Assembly: GCA_902805755.1 (NCBI GenBank)
Contig: CADCUA010000461.1
Span: 1 to 6,707, forward strand
Origin: an uncultured Lysobacter sp.
Lineage (GTDB): Bacteria; Pseudomonadota; Gammaproteobacteria; Xanthomonadales; Xanthomonadaceae
Direction of reading: 5' to 3'
DNA length: 6,707 nucleotides
The notes beneath the pieces are model-generated. The model searched no databases and was not told where the DNA came from. It worked only from the letters and a program-made list of their open reading frames with translations. Shown piece by piece: positions 1-5,407 of this stretch. Position numbers and translations under genes: made by a program. How positions within the stretch are numbered: the first letter of the stretch is position 1; every line of letters starts with the position of its first letter.

Positions 1-37
1 TCGCGCCTGCGAGGTCACGCGTGTTCGACGCAACGTG

Positions 38-850
38 TTATCCGCCCGGGGCCGGGCCTGTCGATGGCGCCGAGGGAGCCGTCTTCGTACCCGCGCGCGG
101 ATCGGCGACGTCGGCGACGCCGAGAATCTCTTTCGTCGGCCGGGGGAAACGGCCTTTCAATGCATCCACGCCCTCCTGAGGACGCGCGAACGCGCGCAGG
201 TCCGCACGGGCTTCGCGCCTCTCGGCCGTAGCAACGTCGAGTGCCCGGTCGCGATGCTGCACCAGTGCCGGATCCGCCTCGCCTTCGCGACTGAACGACC
301 AAGCCAGCATCGCCGGCCCCATCGGCAGGGCGTCACCGGCGGCCGTGCCGTGCGTGGACTTCCATGTGTGCCAGGTCTTGCCGTAGCTGTTGATCTTGCG
401 ACGCATCAGTTCGTGCTCGGCCGCCTGCGGAATGCCCGGCGCGATGAGCTGCCCGCTGAGGATCTCGCCGTTGTGCGGATGCCAGAACGCGCGCTCGGCG
501 GCGGGAAGCGAGGCGAACAGCTTTTCCGAAATGATGTACTCGACGCCGTTGAGGTTTCCGTCCGCCTCGCCGCTATCGAACAGCACGCACTGGGCGAAGT
601 CCTCGTTGACCTGACGGCAGAAGTGGTGCGCCGTCATCTGGTGATTCGGGTCTTCCTTCATGGGATGGAACCCGACCAGATGGATATCGAACCGCCCTAC
701 CGGCGCATTGCTCTGCAACGCGACCGCACCGGCTTCGAGCGCGCTGGTGACCGGTGACTCGGGCCGCCCCGGGGGCTCTGTCGCGGGCCCCGGTCCGCGC
801 GCGCAGGCGGAAAGAAGTGAAACGCCAGCCAGCATCGCAAAACGCCCCAT
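38..850 (-). CDS. DUF1264 (oil-body-associated-protein-like) lipoprotein
   Basis: A 270-residue protein of unknown biochemical role. Residues 1-16 form a short lipoprotein signal (R3, hydrophobic stretch, lipobox L13-S14-A15-C16), so the mature protein is predicted to be lipid-anchored at C16 in the envelope. Residues ~53-185 match my recollection of the DUF1264/OBAP family: an HH pair at 75-76 followed by VNEDFAQC, then GVEYIISEKLF (102-112), a WHPHNGEILSG stretch (123-133) resembling the plant WHSHxYEIKSG, and YGKTWHTW (156-163). In plants the family sits on oil bodies; the bacterial role is not established. The tail (~240-270) is Pro/Ala/Gly-rich and probably disordered. The start is fixed by a GGAGG Shine-Dalgarno (857-861) 6 nt upstream and by the signal peptide. 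It follows UdgX by 79 nt and may be the last gene of the transcript. The family call is confident; function is not. Confidence 0.88.
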   Translation of the reverse strand: MGRFAMLAGVSLLSACARGPGPATEPPGRPESPVTSALEAGAVALQSNAPVGRFDIHLVGFHPMKEDPNHQMTAHHFCRQVNEDFAQCVLFDSGEADGNLNGVEYIISEKLFASLPAAERAFWHPHNGEILSGQLIAPGIPQAAEHELMRRKINSYGKTWHTWKSTHGTAAGDALPMGPAMLAWSFSREGEADPALVQHRDRALDVATAERREARADLRAFARPQEGVDALKGRFPRPTKEILGVADVADPRAGTKTAPSAPSTGPAPGG

Positions 851-856
851 GCCCTG

Positions 857-861
857 CCTCC
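857..861 (-). promoter_or_regulatory. Shine-Dalgarno of the DUF1264 lipoprotein gene
   Basis: GGAGG on the minus strand, 6 nt before the ATG at 850. It is the strongest ribosome-binding site in the window and decides for the first ATG over the internal one five codons later. Confidence 0.7.
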
Positions 862-929
862 GGTCACGAATTCGCTCGGAGTGTCACCCCGCTGCCGTGA
901 CCATCACGTGGCCCGACCCTGCGCCGGCG

Positions 930-1595
930 TTACGCGTCCAGCTCTGTCAGCAATGCCAGGTCGGCGACGAACCCGCGGAACGCGCGTTCGCGCTCTTCGC
1001 TGCCGCGCTGGCGCAGCACCCATGACGGATGCACGGTCGCGAAACCCTTGCCGCCATCCGGCAGCGCCTGCCATTCCCCGCGCTGTCGCATCAGGCCGAA
1101 CTTGCTGCCGAACACGGCCTTCGATGCGATCGCACCGAGACAGACAATCACTTCGGGATGCAGCCGCTCGCGCTCGCCGTCCAGCCAGTAACGGCAGGCG
1201 CGCTGCTCGGCCGGGTTCGGGCTCTGGTGCAGACGCACCTTGCCTCGTGGCGTGAACTTGAAATGCTTGACCGCGTTGGTGACGTAGACCTGCCTGCGGT
1301 CCACGCCCAGCTCTTCCAGCGCCTGGTCGAACAGGCGACCCGACGGCCCCACGAACGGGCGGCCGGCCAGGTCTTCCTGATCGCCGGGCTGCTCGCCGAC
1401 GACCATGATCCGCGCTTTCGCCGGTCCCTCGCCGAATACTGTCTGGGTGCCGATGCGCCACAGATCGCAGCGCTTGCAGCCTTTCGCCGCCTCGCGCAGC
1501 GCTTCGAGGCTGTCATCGGCAGGCTCGGGCGCGCTGCCTTCCGGCACCTCGTGGCGCACTGCAGGACGTTTGAACGCGGCCTTGCGTGTCGCCAT
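930..1595 (-). CDS. udgX: UdgX-type uracil-DNA glycosylase (covalent abasic-DNA cross-linker)
   Basis: A 221-residue family 4-like uracil-DNA glycosylase. It excises uracil from DNA; in Mycobacterium smegmatis UdgX a histidine (H109) then bonds to the abasic sugar, leaving the enzyme attached to DNA. Visible here: CKRC (C40, C43), motif A GEQPGDQED (67-75), FVGPSGRL (81-88), NAVKHFKF (107-114), a KVRLH loop (119-123) aligned to the mycobacterial KRRIH loop, C134, and the active-site motif HPSWVLR (189-195). H123 lines up with the cross-linking histidine. C40, C43, C134 and probably H111 (where classical family 4 enzymes have Cys) are the likely Fe-S cluster ligands; that assignment is by alignment from memory. 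The N-terminal ~28 residues are a basic, probably flexible extension. The ATG lies 9 nt after the upstream lipoprotein stop, with an overlapping Shine-Dalgarno, indicating translational coupling. Loop differences: second loop residue Val instead of Arg, and Leu instead of Ile before the His. Confidence 0.93.
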   Translation of the reverse strand: MATRKAAFKRPAVRHEVPEGSAPEPADDSLEALREAAKGCKRCDLWRIGTQTVFGEGPAKARIMVVGEQPGDQEDLAGRPFVGPSGRLFDQALEELGVDRRQVYVTNAVKHFKFTPRGKVRLHQSPNPAEQRACRYWLDGERERLHPEVIVCLGAIASKAVFGSKFGLMRQRGEWQALPDGGKGFATVHPSWVLRQRGSEERERAFRGFVADLALLTELDA

Positions 1596-1601
1596 CGTGG
1601 T

Positions 1602-1606
1602 TCCTC
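1602..1606 (-). promoter_or_regulatory. Shine-Dalgarno of udgX overlapping the upstream stop codon
   Basis: GAGGA on the minus strand, 6 nt before the udgX ATG. It shares bases with the TGA stop (1605-1607) of the lipoprotein gene, so ribosomes finishing the lipoprotein are placed to start udgX. Confidence 0.65.
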
Positions 1607-2447
1607 AGCCGGTGGTGCCTGCGAACATCGGACGATAACGCGGCGCGATATGCGGCAGCAGCACGTCGGCCGACAATTGCACGGTCTGCGTGCCGTCGGC
1701 GTAGGAGCCCACCTGGTAGGGCGGGAATACGAATCGCAGCGCGCCGATCTTGCCGTCGCGTGTCAGCACAGGCTCATAGCTCGCGAAGCTGTCCGGCTTC
1801 GGCTGCGTGCCGGCATCGATCAGCGCGCCTGCGCGTTGCAGCACCGCCTTGCGTTCCACGACCGCGAGTCCGTCTGCGTCCACGCGCTGCGCGAGCGCCA
1901 TGTGCAACTGCCGACGGACTTCCCCGGAAATGGTGTTCCAGCTGGCCGCGTCGGGCACCAGCTCGGCGGCGGTGAGCAGCCGGTTTTCCTTTACCAGCCA
2001 CACGAAGCGTGCGAGCAACGGCCGGCTCTGCTCGCCGCCGGTGAATGTGCTGCCATCGGCGGCGATCACAACGATCGAAGGCGAGTCGGACACCTTGGTG
2101 AAACCGAGCGTGAGGTCGTACATCGGCGCGCCGGGCTGCGCCTTGCGATCGGCCACCGCCGCCAGCAGCTCGCCGCGAGCGCCGTCGGCATAGCGGCGCA
2201 ACTCCGCCAGCAGGCCAGGATATCGCCCGGCATCGCCCGGGTAGCTGATGCCGAGCACGTAGTCCGATGTGGTCTCCACCACGTCTTCGGGCGCCGTAGC
2301 CGGGGGTGGCGCGGCGGGAACGGTGGGCGCCGCTTCAACCGCGGCCGGTGCTGGCGCCGCCGGCTGCTGCGGCGCGCGATCGCATGCCGATACCGCGCAG
2401 GCAAGCACGCCGACCATGACCCATTGACGCGACGCCGCGGACATCAT
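1605..2447 (-). CDS. DUF3298 (RsiV-like) domain lipoprotein
   Basis: A predicted 280-residue envelope lipoprotein of unknown function. The N-terminus carries a signal peptide with lipobox V19-S20-A21-C22. A Pro/Ala-rich linker follows (~25-55), of the kind that spaces a lipoprotein domain from the membrane. Residues ~60-175 look like the DUF4163/PdaC-type domain that often precedes DUF3298, including FTGGEQSRP (135-143) and a LLTAAELV segment (157-164). Residues ~175-270 fit DUF3298, ending in a FVFPPYQVGSYADG motif (239-252) typical of the RsiV C-terminus. RsiV in Bacillus binds lysozyme, but this protein has no anti-sigma segment, so that role should not be transferred. An in-frame start at 2582 would overlap rluF by 61 nt and bury the signal peptide. 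The ATG pair at 2447/2444 is preferred because AGGG (2455-2458) lies 7 nt upstream and the signal peptide then begins at once. Confidence 0.85.
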   Translation of the reverse strand: MMSAASRQWVMVGVLACAVSACDRAPQQPAAPAPAAVEAAPTVPAAPPPATAPEDVVETTSDYVLGISYPGDAGRYPGLLAELRRYADGARGELLAAVADRKAQPGAPMYDLTLGFTKVSDSPSIVVIAADGSTFTGGEQSRPLLARFVWLVKENRLLTAAELVPDAASWNTISGEVRRQLHMALAQRVDADGLAVVERKAVLQRAGALIDAGTQPKPDSFASYEPVLTRDGKIGALRFVFPPYQVGSYADGTQTVQLSADVLLPHIAPRYRPMFAGTTG

Positions 2448-2454
2448 TGCTGCA

Positions 2455-2458
2455 CCCT
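2455..2458 (-). promoter_or_regulatory. Shine-Dalgarno supporting the short start of the DUF3298 lipoprotein
   Basis: AGGG on the minus strand, 7 nt before the first ATG of a tandem ATG-ATG. It supports starting at 2447 rather than the 45-codon-longer frame that would run into rluF. Confidence 0.5.
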
Positions 2459-2521
2459 GCTCAAGCTCGAAGTGGCGCGACCATAACGCCTGCCTCGTGA
2501 CGCCGAGATCGACAGCCGGCA

Positions 2522-3244
2522 TCACCATTCCGTGCGCAGCGGCAGCAGCCCCTGCAGCTCGGCGTCGGTCAGGTTGCGCCACTGGCCCGGCTTCAGGTGC
2601 GCCAGCTTGACGTTGCCAATGCGCACGCGCACCAGTTGCTTCACGCGGTAGCCGAAGTGCGCGGCCATCAGGCGGATCTGGCGGTTGAGCCCCTGCACCA
2701 GCACGATGCGGAAGCCGAACTTGCCCAGGCGACCGGTGCGGCAGGGAAGCGTCGTCTCGCCGCGCAGGGGCACGCCACGCGCCATGCCACGCAGGAACTC
2801 ATCGGTCACCGCGATGTTGACGGCGACCAGGTATTCCTTCTCCAGCTTGTTCTCCGCGCGCAGAATCTCGTTGACGATATCGCCGTTGCTGGTGAGCAGG
2901 ATCAGCCCTTCGGAGTCCTTGTCCAGTCGACCGACCGGAAAGATACGTCGCTCGTGGCCGACGAAATCCACGATGTTTTCCTTCACCGAGCTTTCGGTGG
3001 TGGAAGTCACGCCAACCGGTTTGTTGAGTGCGATGTAGACATGCTTGCGCTGGCCCTTTGGCGCCTTGCGCACCTGCAGCTTCTGGCCGTCGACCAGTAC
3101 GTCATCGCCTTCGCCGGTCTCGGCACCGACGCGTGCGCGCACACCATTGACGGTCACGCGCCCTTCCGCGATCAACCGGTCCGCCTCGCGCCGCGAGCAG
3201 AATCCGGTATCGCTGATGTGTTTATTGAGGCGCATGGCAGTCAC
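2522..3244 (-). CDS. rluF: 23S rRNA pseudouridine synthase RluF
   Basis: A RsuA/RluB/E/F-family pseudouridine synthase. E. coli RluF isomerises U2604 of 23S rRNA, and U35 of tRNA-Tyr as a secondary target. An N-terminal S4 RNA-binding domain spans residues ~5-55 (RLNKHIS, CSRREADRLI, VTVNG). The catalytic domain follows: ALNKPVGVTSTTE (72-84), ENIVDFV (89-95), the catalytic motif GRLDKDSEGL (105-114) with D108 as the nucleophile, KEYLV (136-140), GMARGVP (153-159) and QGLNRQIRLM (184-193). NIVDFV and GMxxGVP favour RluF over RluB, RluE and RsuA. At 240 residues it lacks the Lys-rich C-terminal tail of the 290-residue E. coli protein. The start is uncertain: GTG at 3244 (with a weak GAAAG upstream) or ATG at 3235, which begins MRLNK; neither has a good Shine-Dalgarno. 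It lies 57 nt after the acetyltransferase and 74 nt before the lipoprotein gene. Confidence 0.93.
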   Translation of the reverse strand: MTAMRLNKHISDTGFCSRREADRLIAEGRVTVNGVRARVGAETGEGDDVLVDGQKLQVRKAPKGQRKHVYIALNKPVGVTSTTESSVKENIVDFVGHERRIFPVGRLDKDSEGLILLTSNGDIVNEILRAENKLEKEYLVAVNIAVTDEFLRGMARGVPLRGETTLPCRTGRLGKFGFRIVLVQGLNRQIRLMAAHFGYRVKQLVRVRIGNVKLAHLKPGQWRNLTDAELQGLLPLRTEW

Positions 3245-3301
3245 GACGGTCTTTCAGGGGCCGGCATGCTGGCACAACCGGCGGCGCGCTGCAGCGACGG
3301 G

Positions 3302-3571
3302 TCAGTCCACGCGTGCGCCGTACTCGGGATGACGACGCGCCCAGCCGGCCGCGTACGAGCACACCGGGCGCACCGTGAGGCCCGCTTCGCGTGCGTGTTC
3401 GAACGCTGCCTTCGTCAGCGCGCTTGCGACGCCGCGGCCTTCGATCTCGGGCGGAACGCGGGTGTGGGTGATCACCATCTCGCCGTCGCGAAGCTCGTAG
3501 GCGACTTCGCCTTCCGAGCCGTCAACGCGCGTGGCGAAGCGGGACTGGTCCGGTTCGTGCTGAATATCCAT
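3302..3571 (-). CDS. YidJ/NATD1-type GNAT N-acetyltransferase
   Basis: An 89-residue single-domain protein of the minimal GNAT subfamily (COG2388, YidJ/NATD1-like), predicted to bind acetyl-CoA; the acceptor is unknown. Diagnostic parts are THTRVPPEIEGRGVAS (35-50), containing the pyrophosphate-binding R/QxxGxA-like loop, the following helix ALTKAAFEHARE (51-62), and the C-terminal VRPVCSYAAGWARRHPEY (67-84), where this subfamily typically reads like VxPxCxFxxxYIxRHPEY. An in-frame extension back to 3631 exists, but the 20 added residues are His/Gly-rich and unlike the family. GGGAG at 3577-3581, 5 nt before the ATG, fixes the start at 3571. It lies between the H1-like gene and rluF. Confidence 0.9.
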   Translation of the reverse strand: MDIQHEPDQSRFATRVDGSEGEVAYELRDGEMVITHTRVPPEIEGRGVASALTKAAFEHAREAGLTVRPVCSYAAGWARRHPEYGARVD

Positions 3572-3576
3572 CAGTT

Positions 3577-3581
3577 CTCCC
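3577..3581 (-). promoter_or_regulatory. Shine-Dalgarno fixing the acetyltransferase start
   Basis: GGGAG on the minus strand, 5 nt before the ATG at 3571. It decides against the longer in-frame start at 3631. Confidence 0.6.
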
Positions 3582-3649
3582 TGTGCGTGGCCGTGGAGGT
3601 GCCCCGCCTTGTCTCTGGGTGGTGTCGGCAACGGAGTCGAACGACGTCG

Positions 3650-4600
3650 TCAATGCGTGTGCTTGCTCTGGCTTTCGAACAGCCGCGTCGACGACGCCGA
3701 TTGCACGGTCATCGAGCGCCCGTTTCCAACCTTGATGCTCTCGCCCGGAGCCAGCAGCGACACCGACGCTTCAGGCCCGCGCGAGGCGGAAGCACCGGCA
3801 CGCGACGCGTTTGCGCCAACGGCCACCGGTGCGGCGGGACCCTTCGCTCGACTGCGACTCGCACCACCGGAGCCGACAACATCAACCGCGGATGCCCTGC
3901 GCGACCGCCCGGGCGCTGCCGGCACTGCGCCCGCCGCTTTCCTCGCTGTTGCGGGTGCGCCGCGAGTGGCTGAAGCGGATGTCTTGGAAACCTTCGCGCC
4001 CCGCGGCGGCTTTCGCGATGACCTGCCCGTGGCTTGCGGAGTACCAGCATTCGCCGCAGCGGCCCCGTGCTCCGTGCCGGAAGCCGATGCGGGCTTGCGG
4101 ATCGTTTCTGCCCCGCGCGGCTTCAGCGACGCGGAAGTGGCCGCACCCGCGCGGACCGACGCGCGGGCCTGTTTCGTGGCGTCGCCTGCGCGAGCGGCTG
4201 TTGCGTTCCTAGCAGTCTTTACGGTCTTTGCGGGCTGCGCGGTCTTGGCAGCCTTCGTCGCCTGCGCGGCAGCGCGTGCACCCGGGACCTTGGCTACGCG
4301 CGTGGTGCCGGCCGCCTTTTTTGTTGCGGTTGTGGAGCGCCCACCTGCACTGCGGGTCTTCGATCCGGCGAGCGGAGCAGAACGGCCAGCGGTTTTACCT
4401 GCCGTCGAGCTGCGGCTGGAGGCGTTACCCCGCGGAGCTCCAGTACCCGAGGTGGCGATCGCGCGGGACTCGTCCGACGAACCCGTCGCTTGCGTGCGCT
4501 TTCGTACCGGTGGGCCCGCCGCCTTGGATGCGCCCGCGCGTGCCGACGACGTCCCGCGCGCCCCGGTGGCCCTGCCCTTACCGTCTTTAGCGACTGCCAT
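3650..4600 (-). CDS. Histone H1-like Ala/Lys/Arg/Ser/Thr-rich low-complexity protein
   Basis: A 316-residue, strongly basic protein. Residues ~1-275 are almost wholly Ala, Ser, Thr, Gly, Lys, Arg and Pro, with short degenerate runs such as TKKAAGTT, QATKAAKTAQPAKTVKTA and RKAAGAVPAA. Only scattered acidic and almost no aromatic residues occur, so this part is expected to be disordered. The composition resembles the C-terminal tail of histone H1 and bacterial H1-like proteins such as AlgP/Hc1, which bind DNA non-specifically; binding here is inferred from composition alone. The last 36 residues differ: SLLAPGESIKVGNGRSMTVQ then SASSTRLFES, with spaced hydrophobics and Gly turns that suggest a small beta-hairpin or interaction motif. 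There is no signal peptide or membrane segment. The ATG at 4600 follows GGAGAGGAG (4602-4610); in-frame extension to 4657 lacks such a site. Its composition argues that exact length may vary among relatives. Confidence 0.78.
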   Translation of the reverse strand: MAVAKDGKGRATGARGTSSARAGASKAAGPPVRKRTQATGSSDESRAIATSGTGAPRGNASSRSSTAGKTAGRSAPLAGSKTRSAGGRSTTATKKAAGTTRVAKVPGARAAAQATKAAKTAQPAKTVKTARNATAARAGDATKQARASVRAGAATSASLKPRGAETIRKPASASGTEHGAAAANAGTPQATGRSSRKPPRGAKVSKTSASATRGAPATARKAAGAVPAAPGRSRRASAVDVVGSGGASRSRAKGPAAPVAVGANASRAGASASRGPEASVSLLAPGESIKVGNGRSMTVQSASSTRLFESQSKHTH

Positions 4601-4601
4601 G

Positions 4602-4610
4602 CTCCTCTCC
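4602..4610 (-). promoter_or_regulatory. Purine-rich Shine-Dalgarno of the H1-like gene
   Basis: GGAGAGGAG on the minus strand directly before the ATG at 4600 offers two overlapping anti-16S matches. It sets the start and suggests good translation. Confidence 0.6.
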
Positions 4611-4639
4611 GTATCCGAATCCAGGCCGCCGCAGCGGCA

Positions 4640-4663
4640 TGCAGCGTGTCGTATCACGCTGCA
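4640..4663. repeat. Perfect 9-bp inverted repeat upstream of the H1-like gene
   Basis: Arms tgcagcgtg (4640-4648) and cacgctgca (4655-4663) are exact reverse complements around a 6-nt centre, tcgtat. It lies 40 nt before the start codon in a gap without genes. It could be an operator for a dimeric regulator or a hairpin in the mRNA leader. No T-tract follows in either direction, so it is not a standard intrinsic terminator. Confidence 0.5.
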
Positions 4664-4725
4664 GATTCAGGGCGGGTGAGCGCAACTGGGCTAAACGCGT
4701 GCGTAAAGCGCTGAACAGCTATTGC

Positions 4726-4756
4726 GGCGTGAGGCACGCCCAAGCACAAGCGTGCC
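4726..4756 (-). other. Overlapping inverted repeats just downstream of the rhomboid gene
   Basis: Two GC-rich hairpins share the same central bases. One is ggcgtg/cacgcc (4726-4731 with 4735-4740, 3-nt loop). The other is ggcacgc/gcgtgcc (4733-4739 with 4750-4756, 10-nt loop). Only one can form at a time. They begin 31 nt past the rhomboid stop, where a terminator would sit, but no run of T follows on the minus strand. They may slow polymerase or protect the 3' end of the message. Confidence 0.35.
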
Positions 4757-4786
4757 ACTGCCCGTCCAGACGGAGGAATCCGTGGC

Positions 4787-5392
4787 TCAACCGAAAGACG
4801 GACTCATCAGCCGCTGCAGGAACACCCCACCTACGCGCGGCTCCATCAGCAGCATGAACAACACGCCGTACGCCGCGCCTGCAAGGTGGGCGTTGTGGTT
4901 GACGTTGCCGGTGCCGTTTCGATCGGCCCAGAACGAGTAACCGACATACATCACCGCGTAAAGGATCGCCGGCAGCGGCAGGAAGAACACGAAGATCAAC
5001 GTCCACGGCTGCAGCAGGATGAAGGCGAACAGCACCGCCGAGACTCCGCCCGACGCGCCCAGGCTTCGATAGCTCGGGTCATGCCGATGGCGCAGGTACG
5101 TGGGCAGGATCGCGACCACGATCGCCGACAGATAGAACAGCAGGAAACCCAGCGGCCCCAGATACTGCGCGAACAAGGGCTCGATCGCGCGCCCGAAGAA
5201 GAACAGCGTGATCATGTTGAACAGCAGGTGCGGCCAATCGGCATGGATGAAGCCATGCGTGAGCAGCCGCTCGTACTGGCGCTTGCGGTCTATCGCGGGC
5301 GGCCAGAGGATCAGGCGCTCCAGAAGACGCGGCTTCTCGAACGCCTGCCACGACAGCAGCACGGTGACGCCGATGATCAGGAAAGTCAGCAT
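4787..5392 (-). CDS. Rhomboid-family intramembrane serine protease
   Basis: A 201-residue rhomboid (peptidase S54) that would cleave transmembrane segments of other membrane proteins; the substrate is unknown. About six hydrophobic segments are visible, beginning with an N-terminal one at residues 1-16. THGFIHADWPHLLFNM (45-60) supplies the conserved H55 and N59 of TM2. The catalytic serine is S114 in GASGG (112-116) at the start of TM4, and the catalytic histidine is H169 in NAHLAGAAYG (167-176) in TM6, so the Ser-His dyad is intact. The protein is a bare core without extra cytosolic or C-terminal domains, close to the minimal family length. It starts 15 nt after the transporter stop with only a weak GGAA upstream, suggesting one transcript with, and translational dependence on, the transporter gene. 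Confidence 0.93.
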   Translation of the reverse strand: MLTFLIIGVTVLLSWQAFEKPRLLERLILWPPAIDRKRQYERLLTHGFIHADWPHLLFNMITLFFFGRAIEPLFAQYLGPLGFLLFYLSAIVVAILPTYLRHRHDPSYRSLGASGGVSAVLFAFILLQPWTLIFVFFLPLPAILYAVMYVGYSFWADRNGTGNVNHNAHLAGAAYGVLFMLLMEPRVGGVFLQRLMSPSFG

Positions 5393-5407
5393 GAGTCGGC
5401 GGTTCCG

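Noticed and set aside
44..57. GC-only inverted repeat near the end of the DUF1264 gene as a terminator
   Set aside because: It lies within the coding sequence before the stop, has a tiny loop, and is followed by no T-tract.
896..908. cgtga/tcacg inverted repeat between the udgX stop and the DUF1264 start
   Set aside because: Five-base arms with no following T-run are expected by chance at this GC content; not enough for a terminator or operator.
1029..2486. Long plus-strand open frame (485 codons) opposite udgX and the DUF3298 lipoprotein
   Set aside because: It is antisense to two genes with clear family motifs. Its product is rich in Arg, His and Ala with no recognisable domain, as expected from a high-GC shadow frame.
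2448..2582. 45-codon N-terminal extension of the DUF3298 lipoprotein
   Set aside because: It would overlap the end of rluF and bury the signal peptide inside the protein; the ATG at 2447 has its own ribosome site.
2597..3973. Long plus-strand open frame (458 codons) opposite rluF, the acetyltransferase and the H1-like gene
   Set aside because: It spans three minus-strand genes and an intergenic gap, lacks any motif, and exists because stop codons are rare in GC-rich antisense frames.
3609..4679. Plus-strand frame (356 codons) fully covering the H1-like gene, which might be the true gene
   Set aside because: The minus-strand frame has a strong Shine-Dalgarno directly before its ATG and an ordered tail. 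The plus-strand product is an Ala/Pro/Arg-rich mirror of the repeats. The low complexity leaves slight doubt.
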